A stretch of 46,913 nt of DNA from an uncultured Brachyspira sp. (GTDB lineage: Bacteria; Spirochaetota; Brachyspiria; Brachyspirales; Brachyspiraceae), in assembly GCF_934747485.1 (NCBI RefSeq), contig NZ_CAKVGN010000016.1, positions 1 to 46,913 on the forward strand, read 5' to 3'. Positions within the stretch are counted from its first letter, which is position 1. Every line of letters starts with the position of its first letter. A model generated the notes under the pieces. That model was not told where the DNA came from, made no database searches, and saw nothing but the letters and a program-made list of their open reading frames with translations. Position numbers and translations under genes: made by a program. This document shows positions 26,772 through 35,083 of this stretch, one piece after another.

Positions 26772-27941
26772 ATGAGTGATGCTTCTAATTCAGCTATAAA
26801 ATCTATGATAGGAGAGACTTTTCTCTCTCTTGCTAATGCTTTAGAAACTGGTCAGTTTGGTAAAAAGGTACGTGTTGGTATAACAAACAGAGGTTCTGAG
26901 CATGGGGCAGAAGCTGTATCTCTTGGCGGTTTAATAGCTATGAAGAGAAACAAGAATGTTGAAGTTGTTTTGATTGGTGAAAAGAACTCTACTGGTTTAC
27001 AAACAATAGAAACAGATTGCGATGAAAAAGCTCATAAAATAATGGAAGAGATGCTTGCTAAAGGGGAATTAGATGCTTGCGTTACTATGCATTATCCTTT
27101 CCCTATAGGGGTTTCTACTGTTGGAAGAGTTATTTCTCAGGCTAATGGTAAAGAAACATATATTGCCACTACTACAGGTACTTCTGCTACTGTTAGAGAT
27201 CAGGCTATGTTTAAAAATGCTATTTATGGTATTATAACAGCTAAAGCTTGCGGAATAAAAGAGCCTACAGTTGGTATATTAAATATAGATTCTGCACGTA
27301 CAGTTGAGAGAGCTTTAAAAGAGCTTGCTTCTAATGGATATAATATTAAATTCGGTGCTTCTAATCGTGCTGACGGCGGTGCGGTATTGAGAGGTAATGA
27401 CCTTATTACTGGTGCTGTTGATGTTGTAGTTTGTGATTCGCTTACAGGAAACATTCTTATAAAAATGTTCTCATCATTCAATAGCGGCGGAAGCTACGAG
27501 GCTATTGGCTATGGATATGGTCCTGGTATAGGATTTGGATTTAAAACTCCAATATTCATTATTTCAAGGGCTTCTGGTTCTAATGTTATTGCTGGTGCTG
27601 TTGAGTATGCTTATCAGTGTATTAGCGGCAATATAATAGATGTGATGAACAAAGAAGAAGAGGAAGTAAAAAAATATGGTTTTGATGCTATATTAGAAAG
27701 CTTAAAGCCTAAAGCTTCTTCTGGAGGTGAGAAACCTAAGGCTGCTGTTGCTAAAGAAGTTGTAACTGCACAGATTCCGGGTGTGGAAGTTATGGACTTG
27801 GATGCAGCTGTAGAATTGGTTATGGAAAATGGTATATATGCTGAGTCTGGTATGGGCTGTACCGGACCTATCATATTAGTTAGTGATAAAAATAAAGAGA
27901 ATGCTGAGAGTATTTTGAGAAAAGGCGGATTTATATCTTAG
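26772..27941 (+). CDS. grdD: Glycine reductase component C, alpha subunit
   Basis: 389 residues from the Met at 26772, which has AAGGAGG 9 bases upstream. An earlier in-frame start at 26733 overlaps grdC and has no such site. The body is PlsX-like (phosphate acyltransferase fold): FGKKVRVGITNRGSEHGAEA near the N-terminus, GTSATVRDQAMFKNA and SGGSYEAIGYGYGPGIGFG in the centre. The acyl-carrying Cys is in ESGMGCTGPII (about Cys363), the residue reported to hold the acetyl thioester in this family. Catalyses arsenate- or phosphate-dependent release of acetyl phosphate. Confidence 0.95.
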   Translation: MSDASNSAIKSMIGETFLSLANALETGQFGKKVRVGITNRGSEHGAEAVSLGGLIAMKRNKNVEVVLIGEKNSTGLQTIETDCDEKAHKIMEEMLAKGELDACVTMHYPFPIGVSTVGRVISQANGKETYIATTTGTSATVRDQAMFKNAIYGIITAKACGIKEPTVGILNIDSARTVERALKELASNGYNIKFGASNRADGGAVLRGNDLITGAVDVVVCDSLTGNILIKMFSSFNSGGSYEAIGYGYGPGIGFGFKTPIFIISRASGSNVIAGAVEYAYQCISGNIIDVMNKEEEEVKKYGFDAILESLKPKASSGGEKPKAAVAKEVVTAQIPGVEVMDLDAAVELVMENGIYAESGMGCTGPIILVSDKNKENAESILRKGGFIS

Positions 27942-27998
27942 TTTAAGATTATCTGCTGTAAAGAACAATTATAGTAACTTTTTTACTAGTTAAAAATA

Positions 27999-28045
27999 TG
28001 GAAACATTAGATATAAAAAATAATATCTAATGTTTCCATTTTTTA
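27999..28045 (+). terminator. Terminator after grdD
   Basis: Perfect 16-bp inverted repeat, TGGAAACATTAGATAT with ATATCTAATGTTTCCA, loop of 8, then a T run. This ends the grd transcript. Confidence 0.9.
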
Positions 28046-28078
28046 TTTTATTAATATATTAAATCATAGGAGTTTATT

Positions 28079-29479
28079 ATGGATGTAGTTTCAAACATAG
28101 TAGCAAAGGTTAACAGTATTTTATGGGATTATCTGTTGATAATCATGCTATGCGGAAGTGGAATTTATTTCACTTTGAGACTTAAATTTGTGCAGATAGC
28201 TAAATTTAAAGATGGTTGGAACAGAACTTTTGGAAACCTTTCTTTAAGAGGTAAGGCTGCCGACAAAGAAGGTATGAGTTCTTTCCAATCTCTTGCAACT
28301 GCTATTGCTGCTCAGGTTGGTACTGGTAATTTGGCTGGTGCTGCTACTGCTTTAATTGCCGGAGGTCCCGGAGCAATATTTTGGATGTGGGTATCTGCTT
28401 TCTTTGGTATGGCAACAATCTTCGTTGAAGCTTCTTTAGGTCAAAAATATAAAACTACAACAGAAGATGGTCATGTTATAGGAGGTCCTGCTTATTATAT
28501 TACTGCTGCTTATCAAGGTGTTTTTGGTAAATTTTTAGCTGCTTTATTTGCTATATTTATCATATTGGCTTTGGGTTTTATGGGTAATATGGTTCAATCA
28601 AACTCTATATCTGGTGCTTTTGTTAATGCTTTCCCTACTATTAAACCTATATATGTTGGTATAGTATGTGCTATAATATCTGCTTTCATATTTATTGGCG
28701 GTTTAAGAAGAATAGCTTCATTTACAGAAAAAATAGTACCTATAATGGCTTTATTCTATATCATTGGTTCTGTAATCATTATAATAATGAATATTAAAAA
28801 CCTTCCTAGTTCTATAGCTTTAATATTTACTGCTGCTTTTAATCCTCAAGCTGTTATAGGTGGTGGATTAGGTATAGGTATACAACAAGCTATGCGTTTT
28901 GGTGTTGCTCGTGGTTTATTCTCTAACGAAGCTGGTATGGGTTCTACTCCTCATGCTCACGCTTTAGCTAAAGTTAAACACCCTTGTGAACAAGGTGTTG
29001 TTGCTATGATAGGTGTATTCTTTGATACATTTGTTGTCGTTACTTTAACTGCTTTAGTTATATTAACTTCTGACATATTACAAACTAAAATATATCCTTT
29101 AGAATCAGCTTCACTTATACCTGAAATGTTAAAAGGTGTTGGTTTGCCTCAAGAAGCTTTCAGAATGGGTTTTGGTTTCTTTGGTGTAGTATTTGTTGCT
29201 ATATGTTTGTTCTTCTTTGCTTTCACTACTATAGTAGGTTGGTATTTCTTTGGAGAGCAAAATATTAAATATTTATTTGGAGTAAAAGCTGCTAAAGTTT
29301 ATGCTGTATTTGTTGTAGGTTTCGTACTTTTAGGTTCAGCTTTAAAAGTTGACTTGGTATGGTCTTTAGCTGATACTTTCAATGGTTTGATGGTTATTCC
29401 GAACCTTTTAGGTCTTTTGGCTTTGGGCGGCGTTGCTTCTGCTTTATTTAAAGAATATAATAATATAAATAAAAAATAA
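28079..29479 (+). CDS. Sodium:amino-acid (alanine/glycine) symporter, AgcS family, copy 1
   Basis: 466 residues with about ten to eleven membrane helices. Family signatures are GTGNLAGAATALIAGGPGA near residue 80 and SNEAGMGSTPHAHA near 280, which line the substrate and Na+ sites in AgcS/AlsT transporters. These import alanine or glycine with Na+. Its place directly after grdD, and before a second copy, makes glycine for the reductase the likely substrate; that is inferred. AGGAG ribosome binding site. Separate terminators lie on both sides, so it may have its own promoter. Confidence 0.9.
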   Translation: MDVVSNIVAKVNSILWDYLLIIMLCGSGIYFTLRLKFVQIAKFKDGWNRTFGNLSLRGKAADKEGMSSFQSLATAIAAQVGTGNLAGAATALIAGGPGAIFWMWVSAFFGMATIFVEASLGQKYKTTTEDGHVIGGPAYYITAAYQGVFGKFLAALFAIFIILALGFMGNMVQSNSISGAFVNAFPTIKPIYVGIVCAIISAFIFIGGLRRIASFTEKIVPIMALFYIIGSVIIIIMNIKNLPSSIALIFTAAFNPQAVIGGGLGIGIQQAMRFGVARGLFSNEAGMGSTPHAHALAKVKHPCEQGVVAMIGVFFDTFVVVTLTALVILTSDILQTKIYPLESASLIPEMLKGVGLPQEAFRMGFGFFGVVFVAICLFFFAFTTIVGWYFFGEQNIKYLFGVKAAKVYAVFVVGFVLLGSALKVDLVWSLADTFNGLMVIPNLLGLLALGGVASALFKEYNNINKK

Positions 29480-29510
29480 TAAACATAATTTTTGATTTTT
29501 TATTAATAAA

Positions 29511-29545
29511 ATGTCTGGCAGGTTTTTACTTGCCGGGCATTTTTC
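29511..29545 (+). terminator. Terminator after AgcS copy 1
   Basis: ATGTCTGGCAGGT pairs with ACTTGCCGGGCAT through 13 pairs including G-T pairs, TTTT loop, followed by TTTTT. Confidence 0.85.
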
Positions 29546-29695
29546 ATCTAAAGAACTCTTATTATTTATAGTAATAAATAATAAAATGATTTTTTATTTA
29601 ATATATTTTTCTTAATAAAATATTTATTGAAAATATTTTTTCTATTTTAATTTATTTATAAATGTAATATTTTACATTTATTATTAGGAGATATA

Positions 29696-31105
29696 ATGTA
29701 TATTATTGAACAATTAGTTTCAAGGATTAATTCATTTTTATGGGATTATACATTACTTATATTTTTATGCGGTACGGGGCTTTATTTTACTATACGGCTA
29801 AGATTTATACAGATAAGAGAGTTTAAAGATAGTTTTAAGTCTACTTTTGGTTCTGTTTCTTTAAAGGGAAATGCGGCTGATGAGCATGGTATGAGTTCTT
29901 TTCAATCTCTTGCTACATCAATTGCTGCTCAGGTTGGTACGGGTAATTTAGCTGGTGCTGCTACTGCTTTAGTTTCTGGAGGACCGGGAGCAATATTTTG
30001 GATGTGGGTATCTGCTTTTTTAGGTATGTCTACAATATTTGCTGAAGCTACATTGGCTCAGAAATTTAAAACATATAAAGATGGTCAAGTGATAGGAGGA
30101 CCTGCTTATTATATACAGGCTGCTTATAAAGGCAGATTTGGTAAATTTTTATCTGGTTTATTTGCTATTCTTATTATTCTCGCTTTGGGAATAATGGGGA
30201 ATATGGTTCAGTCTAATTCTATATCTTCTGCTTTTTCTAATTCTTTTCCTGTTAATACTAAAGTTGTAGGAGTGATAGTGGCTATTATTTCTGGATTTAT
30301 ATTTTTAGGCGGCGTTAAGAGAATAGCATCATTTACAGAAAAGATTGTTCCTATTATGGCTATATCTTATCTTCTTGGGGCTATTATATTAATACTTCTA
30401 AATATTACAAAAGTGCCTCATGCTTTTTATATGATATTCGTATCTGCATTTAATCCTGAGGCAATAATAGGCGGTTCTTTAGGAATAGGAATACAGCAGG
30501 CTATGCGTTTTGGTATAGCTCGCGGTTTGTTCTCTAACGAAGCTGGTATGGGTTCTACTCCGCATGCTCACGCCATTGCTAAAGTTGATCATCCTTGCGA
30601 GCAGGGAGTAGTTGCTATGATGGGGGTATTTTTTACTTTTATTGTACTTACATTAACTGCTTTAGTAATACTCACTTCTGGAATATTAGAAAATCAAGTT
30701 TATAATTTAGAATCTCATAGTTTAATATCCGAATCTTTAAAAGGTATTGGTTTAGCCCAAACTGCTTTTCAAATGAAATTTGGACATATTGGTGTGATAT
30801 TCATTGCTTTATGTTTGCTTTTCTTTGCTTTCTCTACAATTATTGCTTGGTATTTCTTTGGCGAACAGAATATTAAATATTTATTTGGTCAAAAGGCTAC
30901 AAAAATATATGCTTTAGTTGTGGTTGTATTTATATTTATAGGCTCTACTCTTAAAGTTGATTTAGTATGGTCTTTAGCTGACTGTTTTAATGGTCTTATG
31001 GTAATACCTAACCTTCTTGGTATATTAGCATTAAGCCCTCTTGTATCCTCACTCGTAAAAGATTATAAGAGATTCAAAAAAGAAAAAAAGAATAAATCTA
31101 ATTGA
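29696..31105 (+). CDS. Sodium:amino-acid (alanine/glycine) symporter, AgcS family, copy 2
   Basis: 469 residues, colinear with the preceding copy over its whole length with most residues the same. The same signatures appear (GTGNLAGAATALVSGGPGA and SNEAGMGSTPHAHA). Differences concentrate in the periplasmic and cytoplasmic loops and the more basic C-terminal tail (KDYKRFKKEKKNKSN). It is a tandem duplicate, perhaps with different affinity or amino acid preference (glycine versus alanine). AGGAG ribosome binding site. The two copies are separated by a terminator and 150 bases of AT-rich DNA. Confidence 0.9.
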   Translation: MYIIEQLVSRINSFLWDYTLLIFLCGTGLYFTIRLRFIQIREFKDSFKSTFGSVSLKGNAADEHGMSSFQSLATSIAAQVGTGNLAGAATALVSGGPGAIFWMWVSAFLGMSTIFAEATLAQKFKTYKDGQVIGGPAYYIQAAYKGRFGKFLSGLFAILIILALGIMGNMVQSNSISSAFSNSFPVNTKVVGVIVAIISGFIFLGGVKRIASFTEKIVPIMAISYLLGAIILILLNITKVPHAFYMIFVSAFNPEAIIGGSLGIGIQQAMRFGIARGLFSNEAGMGSTPHAHAIAKVDHPCEQGVVAMMGVFFTFIVLTLTALVILTSGILENQVYNLESHSLISESLKGIGLAQTAFQMKFGHIGVIFIALCLLFFAFSTIIAWYFFGEQNIKYLFGQKATKIYALVVVVFIFIGSTLKVDLVWSLADCFNGLMVIPNLLGILALSPLVSSLVKDYKRFKKEKKNKSN

Positions 31106-31126
31106 TACAATTTCATAATATATATT

Positions 31127-31173
31127 AAAAGGCTTGTTAGATTTTTTATAAATAATTTGCAAGCCTTTTTTTA
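31127..31173 (+). terminator. Terminator after AgcS copy 2
   Basis: AAAAGGCTTG (31127-31136) pairs with CAAGCCTTTT (31160-31169), followed by a T run. Confidence 0.8.
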
Positions 31174-31269
31174 TTTATATTTTTTTAGTTTATCTGCATG
31201 ACTTCTATATCTTATAAAATTTATTATTGGAATATTTACAAGATTTAAAATATGTAATTTTTATAAATA

Positions 31270-32010
31270 TTATGAAATAAAATATTTATAAATATTTATA
31301 TCTAATTCTCTTAATAATAAATTTAAAAAGAAACATATTATAGAAAATAAAATATATACATAATCTTTTAATTTTAAATTAGATTCATACAATCTTGTTT
31401 TTTTAGCATTATCACTATACCCCCTAATTTCCATAGCAATGGCAGTTTTGATAGATGATTGTATCGCTAAAACTACTATAGGAATAAAAATACTAGTTAT
31501 ATTTAATATTTTGTCATATATAGATATAATATCATAATCTAAACCTCTTGCTTTTTGTGCTTTAAATATCCTCACAGCTTCATCTCTTATTAAAGGAATA
31601 AATTTTAAAGATAATGCTATTATTATACTAATATTTTCTATAGGTATTTTTAAATATTTTAAAGGGTAAAATATTTTTTCTATTGCAAAACCAATGTCTA
31701 TAACAGTCATAGATGATAACATAACAGCCGCTAATATTATTATAAAAAATAACCTAAAAGCAGTATTCAATATATAATAAACATCTCTTCCTATAAGAAA
31801 ATAATTAATAAATATTATAGATAATAATAACCAAATAGAAGCTAAAAATATCTTTAATATGTTTCCTACATTTATACCTACAAATAATATATGTATAATA
31901 ATAACTATAATAAAAAATATAATCTGATTAATATTTTTCATCATAATTAATGAAACAGTAAAAAATATTGTAGATAAAAAAATTGTTCTAGGGTCAAATC
32001 TATTATTCAT
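31270..32010 (-). CDS. ecfT: ECF transporter T component
   Basis: 246 residues with about five membrane helices and the two cytoplasmic coupling helices characteristic of EcfT. These carry AQKARGLD near 148-155 and AMEIRGYS near 193-200, the Ala-Arg-Gly-type motifs that dock on the two ATPases. It joins ATP hydrolysis to toppling of the S component in the membrane. Last gene of a five-gene minus-strand operon; it starts 41 bases after the second ATPase gene. This T component is probably dedicated to the S component at the head of the operon, but group II modules can serve several S components. Confidence 0.88.
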   Translation of the reverse strand: MNNRFDPRTIFLSTIFFTVSLIMMKNINQIIFFIIVIIIHILFVGINVGNILKIFLASIWLLLSIIFINYFLIGRDVYYILNTAFRLFFIIILAAVMLSSMTVIDIGFAIEKIFYPLKYLKIPIENISIIIALSLKFIPLIRDEAVRIFKAQKARGLDYDIISIYDKILNITSIFIPIVVLAIQSSIKTAIAMEIRGYSDNAKKTRLYESNLKLKDYVYILFSIICFFLNLLLRELDINIYKYFIS

Positions 32011-32051
32011 TTTATTTATTCTCTTTTATTAAAAATTATATTAAAAAACTA

Positions 32052-32882
32052 TTAAAAAATTTTTTCTATTAATTCATTTATATTATATACGCCATCAACC
32101 TTATTCATTCCTAATCTTTTTAGCTCTTTTATATATTTATAAATATCCGGCTCTGATAAATTATATTTATTTAATATTTCATCAGAAAATAATAAGTCTT
32201 TAGGTTTTCCTAATATATATTCTTTATTTTTATTTAGAATAAACACATCATCTCCATATTCTATTATATCATCTAATATATGTGATGATTGTATAATGGT
32301 AACATTTAAGTTTTTATTTAATTCTTTAATTGTATTCATAAATATATTTTTGCTTTCAAAATCTAATCCAGCAGTAGGCTCATCTAAAAATAGTATTTTT
32401 GGAGAAGTTATTATAATTGATGCAAGTGCTACAGTTCTCTTTTGTCCGCCGCTAATTTCAAATGGGGATTCTTTTAAAATTGCTTTATCTATATTTAATA
32501 ACTCAACTATTTCTTTCAATTTAAAATTAATTTCTTTGCTGCTTAATTTATTTCTTTTAAGATTAAATATTATTTCTTCTTTTATAGTATCATTGAAAAA
32601 TTGTTTATCAGAATATTGAAACATTATTCCAGATAATTTTCTAAACTCTATTAAATTCTTTTTGTTGTTTAGGCTTACATTATTAAATAATATTTCACCA
32701 GATATTTTCTTTGTAATTAAAGACATAGTTTCAAGAAGTGTAGATTTACCGCTCCCAGACACTCCTGTAATAAAATGAAATTTACCGCTTTCAAAAATGA
32801 TATTTAAATTTTCTATTATGATATTTCTTTTTCTTTTATTTAAGATATATCCTGCAGTTAAATTTTTTAGAGATATTTCCAT
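32052..32882 (-). CDS. ecfA2: ECF transporter ATPase, second subunit
   Basis: 276 residues. Walker A GVSGSGKSTL near 39-48, Q-loop MFQYSDKQFFND, signature ISGGQKRTV near 143-151, Walker B ILFLDEPTAGLD near 163-174 and the switch His in SSHILDD. The last ~60 residues are the C-terminal dimerising region typical of EcfA proteins. Pairs with the ATPase encoded just upstream to form the A/A' heterodimer. It overlaps the upstream gene by 16 bases, so translation is likely coupled. Confidence 0.88.
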   Translation of the reverse strand: MEISLKNLTAGYILNKRKRNIIIENLNIIFESGKFHFITGVSGSGKSTLLETMSLITKKISGEILFNNVSLNNKKNLIEFRKLSGIMFQYSDKQFFNDTIKEEIIFNLKRNKLSSKEINFKLKEIVELLNIDKAILKESPFEISGGQKRTVALASIIITSPKILFLDEPTAGLDFESKNIFMNTIKELNKNLNVTIIQSSHILDDIIEYGDDVFILNKNKEYILGKPKDLLFSDEILNKYNLSEPDIYKYIKELKRLGMNKVDGVYNINELIEKIF

Positions 32883-33697
32883 AATTTATCACAAACCATT
32901 TTATAATCAAAAACATATTCATCTATTAAAACATTCTTTTTTTTATACAATTCATAAGCTAATTGAAAATTAATAGGCATATTAAGTTTATGAAACTCAT
33001 CGCTTTTTATTAGCATCTTCACAAACTCATTAACACTTCCATTAAATGAAATAACTCCATTATCCATAAATATAACATCATTGCAATATTCTATTTCATT
33101 TAGATGATGAGTTACTATTATTATAGCAGTTCCCATAGAATGCACTTGATTTAATATTTCTATAATCTTTTTTCTGTTTTCACTATCAAGCATAGATGTA
33201 GGCTCATCTAATACCAATATTTTTGGTTTTAATGCTAAAGAAGAAGCTATGCAAAGTCTTTGCTTTTCCCCGCCGGAAAGTGAAGATATTTTATCCTTTC
33301 TTCTATTAGATAAACCTACTATCTCTAAAACTTCATCTATTCTTTTATGCATATCTTTACTATCTATAGAATAATTTTCCATAGAAAATGCTACATCAAA
33401 CTCAACTATATCAGCAACTATTTGTTCATCTGGATTTTGAAAAACTAAACTAGCCATTTTATATATTTCATAAGACTTTTTATTTATGTCCAAATTTAGT
33501 ATTTTTATTTTACCTCTATTTGCTTTCTCTATTCCAAACATCAATTTTATTAAAGTTGATTTGCCACTGCCGTTCTTACCAAGCAAAGCTAAATAGCTGT
33601 TTTCATTAATACTAAAACTAAGATTGTTTATAAAGTTTTTTTTATCTTCTGCAAAATAAGAAAAACAAACATCTTCAAATTCAACAACCTTATTCAT
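32867..33697 (-). CDS. ecfA1: ECF transporter ATPase, first subunit
   Basis: 276 residues from the ATG at 33697; a TTG two codons upstream (33703) is possible. Walker A GKNGSGKSTL near 38-47, Q-loop VFQNPDEQIVAD (the PDxQ form usual in EcfA), signature LSGGEKQRL, Walker B LVLDEPTSMLD and switch His in VTHHLNE. ATP-binding half of the energy-coupling module. It starts 20 bases after the TudS-like gene and overlaps the next ATPase gene. Confidence 0.88.
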   Translation of the reverse strand: MNKVVEFEDVCFSYFAEDKKNFINNLSFSINENSYLALLGKNGSGKSTLIKLMFGIEKANRGKIKILNLDINKKSYEIYKMASLVFQNPDEQIVADIVEFDVAFSMENYSIDSKDMHKRIDEVLEIVGLSNRRKDKISSLSGGEKQRLCIASSLALKPKILVLDEPTSMLDSENRKKIIEILNQVHSMGTAIIIVTHHLNEIEYCNDVIFMDNGVISFNGSVNEFVKMLIKSDEFHKLNMPINFQLAYELYKKKNVLIDEYVFDYKMVCDKLWKYL

Positions 33698-33717
33698 AAT
33701 CAATCTGCCTATATAAA

Positions 33718-34230
33718 TTATAAATAATCATTAACATCATAAAAATTAATATTGATATTATTCTCTTCTAAAATAATCTTAAAAGTTTCCATAAATACTC
33801 CGCTCTCATTTATCATTTTTATTTTAGAATTAATATCTTCCAAATTTTTATACTTGCTAATCTCTCCTCCAATATCTCCAGAACATGTGAGATTAACTCC
33901 GCAGCTTGGGCTTCCTGCTATACCATATACACCAATTATCTCATATCCATTATTAATATATTCTTTTATATTATCAACAAAATCATTGATTCTGTTTTCT
34001 ATATATTTTTTATACCCAACATTGCAAAACTGCTCTTTAACATGCCCCCATCTCTTTAGTCCATAATACTCTGTTTCAGGACAAGGTAATTGCAATATTC
34101 CAATGTTGTTTTCAAATAGATTCTTTACAAATGGTAAAAAAGTATTAATATCTTTATATTCACCCTTTACTACAGAATTCTGATTCAATATACAATGCGA
34201 TAATATTGCTAATTTCTTGCTTCTGTTCAT
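33718..34230 (-). CDS. TudS-related (DUF523-like) putative desulfidase
   Basis: 170 residues from the ATG at 34230, which overlaps the stop of the upstream S-component gene as TAATG and has GAGGAT as ribosome binding site. A longer frame upstream lies inside that gene and is not favoured. Three conserved cysteines, Cys13 (LSHCILNQNS), Cys50 (QLPCPE) and Cys110 (GSPSCGV), match the DUF523/TudS pattern, in which three Cys hold a [4Fe-4S] cluster. TudS removes sulfur from thiouracil-type thiobases. The placement between S component and ATPase genes suggests it acts on the imported substrate. From memory, a close family (called CD3072 after a C. difficile gene) sits next to CD3073-type S components. 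Confidence 0.75.
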   Translation of the reverse strand: MNRSKKLAILSHCILNQNSVVKGEYKDINTFLPFVKNLFENNIGILQLPCPETEYYGLKRWGHVKEQFCNVGYKKYIENRINDFVDNIKEYINNGYEIIGVYGIAGSPSCGVNLTCSGDIGGEISKYKNLEDINSKIKMINESGVFMETFKIILEENNININFYDVNDYL

Positions 34231-34832
34231 TATATATCCTCTTCTACTTTGGACATTTTTTGAGATAATATTTTTTTGTTTGAAGTGATTTTGTTTAATA
34301 AAGAAGTTGGTATTCTTAATATTATAATACTTGCTATTATACAAGAAAGCGGTTTATCTATAATATTTGATATAATTCTAGGTATGAAAGCAGCAGTAAA
34401 AATCTTTTGACCGCTTTGAACTAAAAAACCTGTCATAATATCCATAGTTCCGCCGGCTAATCCGCCATATAGTAAAACAGTAATAGGTGTGCCAACCAAA
34501 GGAGCTACTACAGCAAGAATTACACCTGTTATTATAGCTATATGTATCTTAAAACCAAAATTAATAGATACTATTCCAACAACTATGCCTATTATCATAT
34601 TAACAAGAGCATAAGGAAGCTCTGCCGGATTATTAAGCATTGATGTTATTAAATTTGTAACAAACCCTGTTATTGCTCCATACAATGGTCCTAATACAGC
34701 AGCACTCAACACAGTGCCAATTACATCAAAAAACACAAAAGGTATTTTTAAATGTGATGATATAAAAGATAATACAATATTTAAAGCTACACCTATAGCA
34801 CAAAAAACTATAGAATATGTTTTGTTTTTCAT
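34230..34832 (-). CDS. ECF transporter S component, substrate unknown
   Basis: 200 residues with six predicted membrane helices and the general S-component features: an early ALNIVLSFISSHLKIPFVFF (helix 1, resembling the family's Ala-rich docking helix), then FDVIGTVLSAAVLGPLYGAITGF. It resembles the CD3073-type group of unassigned S components. It binds substrate at the outer face and is driven by the ECF ATPase/T module encoded downstream. AAGGAT ribosome binding site. The stop codon overlaps the start of the desulfidase gene, so the two are made together. Candidate substrates are thio-containing bases or related heterocycles, by inference from that neighbour. Confidence 0.8.
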   Translation of the reverse strand: MKNKTYSIVFCAIGVALNIVLSFISSHLKIPFVFFDVIGTVLSAAVLGPLYGAITGFVTNLITSMLNNPAELPYALVNMIIGIVVGIVSINFGFKIHIAIITGVILAVVAPLVGTPITVLLYGGLAGGTMDIMTGFLVQSGQKIFTAAFIPRIISNIIDKPLSCIIASIIILRIPTSLLNKITSNKKILSQKMSKVEEDI

Positions 34833-35083
34833 AGAATAATCCTTGTAATTATTATTTGTAATAAAAAGTATTTAAAAATATTTAATTTAAGAAAATTGTT
34901 TTTTTATAAGCAACCTGCTTACGGAAATTAATTATTCTGAGGAAAGTCGTATTCGTTGATAAAATACATTTGTTTTGATAGGAATAAAATTTTCATTGTA
35001 ATTGAACCCTATGTAATTATTATACACCTTATACTACAATACATAAAAAATATGTCAATAATATTTTATAATATTAATAAAAA
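34833..35083 (-). promoter_or_regulatory. 251-base leader upstream of the ECF/desulfidase operon
   Basis: Lies between purD and the S-component gene, both on the minus strand. Reading on the minus strand, a TTGACA occurs near 35058, a TATAAT near 35022, then about 190 bases before the start at 34832. The leader holds ATAGG...CCTAT (about 35013 and 34980) and a tight hairpin TAAGCA-GGT-TGCTTA (about 34920). A regulatory RNA is plausible but I recognise no known riboswitch class. Confidence 0.35.

Noticed and set aside
34939..34948. GAGGAAAGTC on the plus strand, identical to the conserved 5' core of RNase P RNA
   Set aside because: There is no room for the rest of the molecule and the conserved 3' core is absent nearby; likely chance.
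34975..35015. ATAGGGTTC...CCTAT on the minus strand, resembling a preQ1-I riboswitch stem
   Set aside because: The loop is far too long and the expected A-rich tail does not lead to a pseudoknot with the ribosome binding site, which is ~150 bases away.
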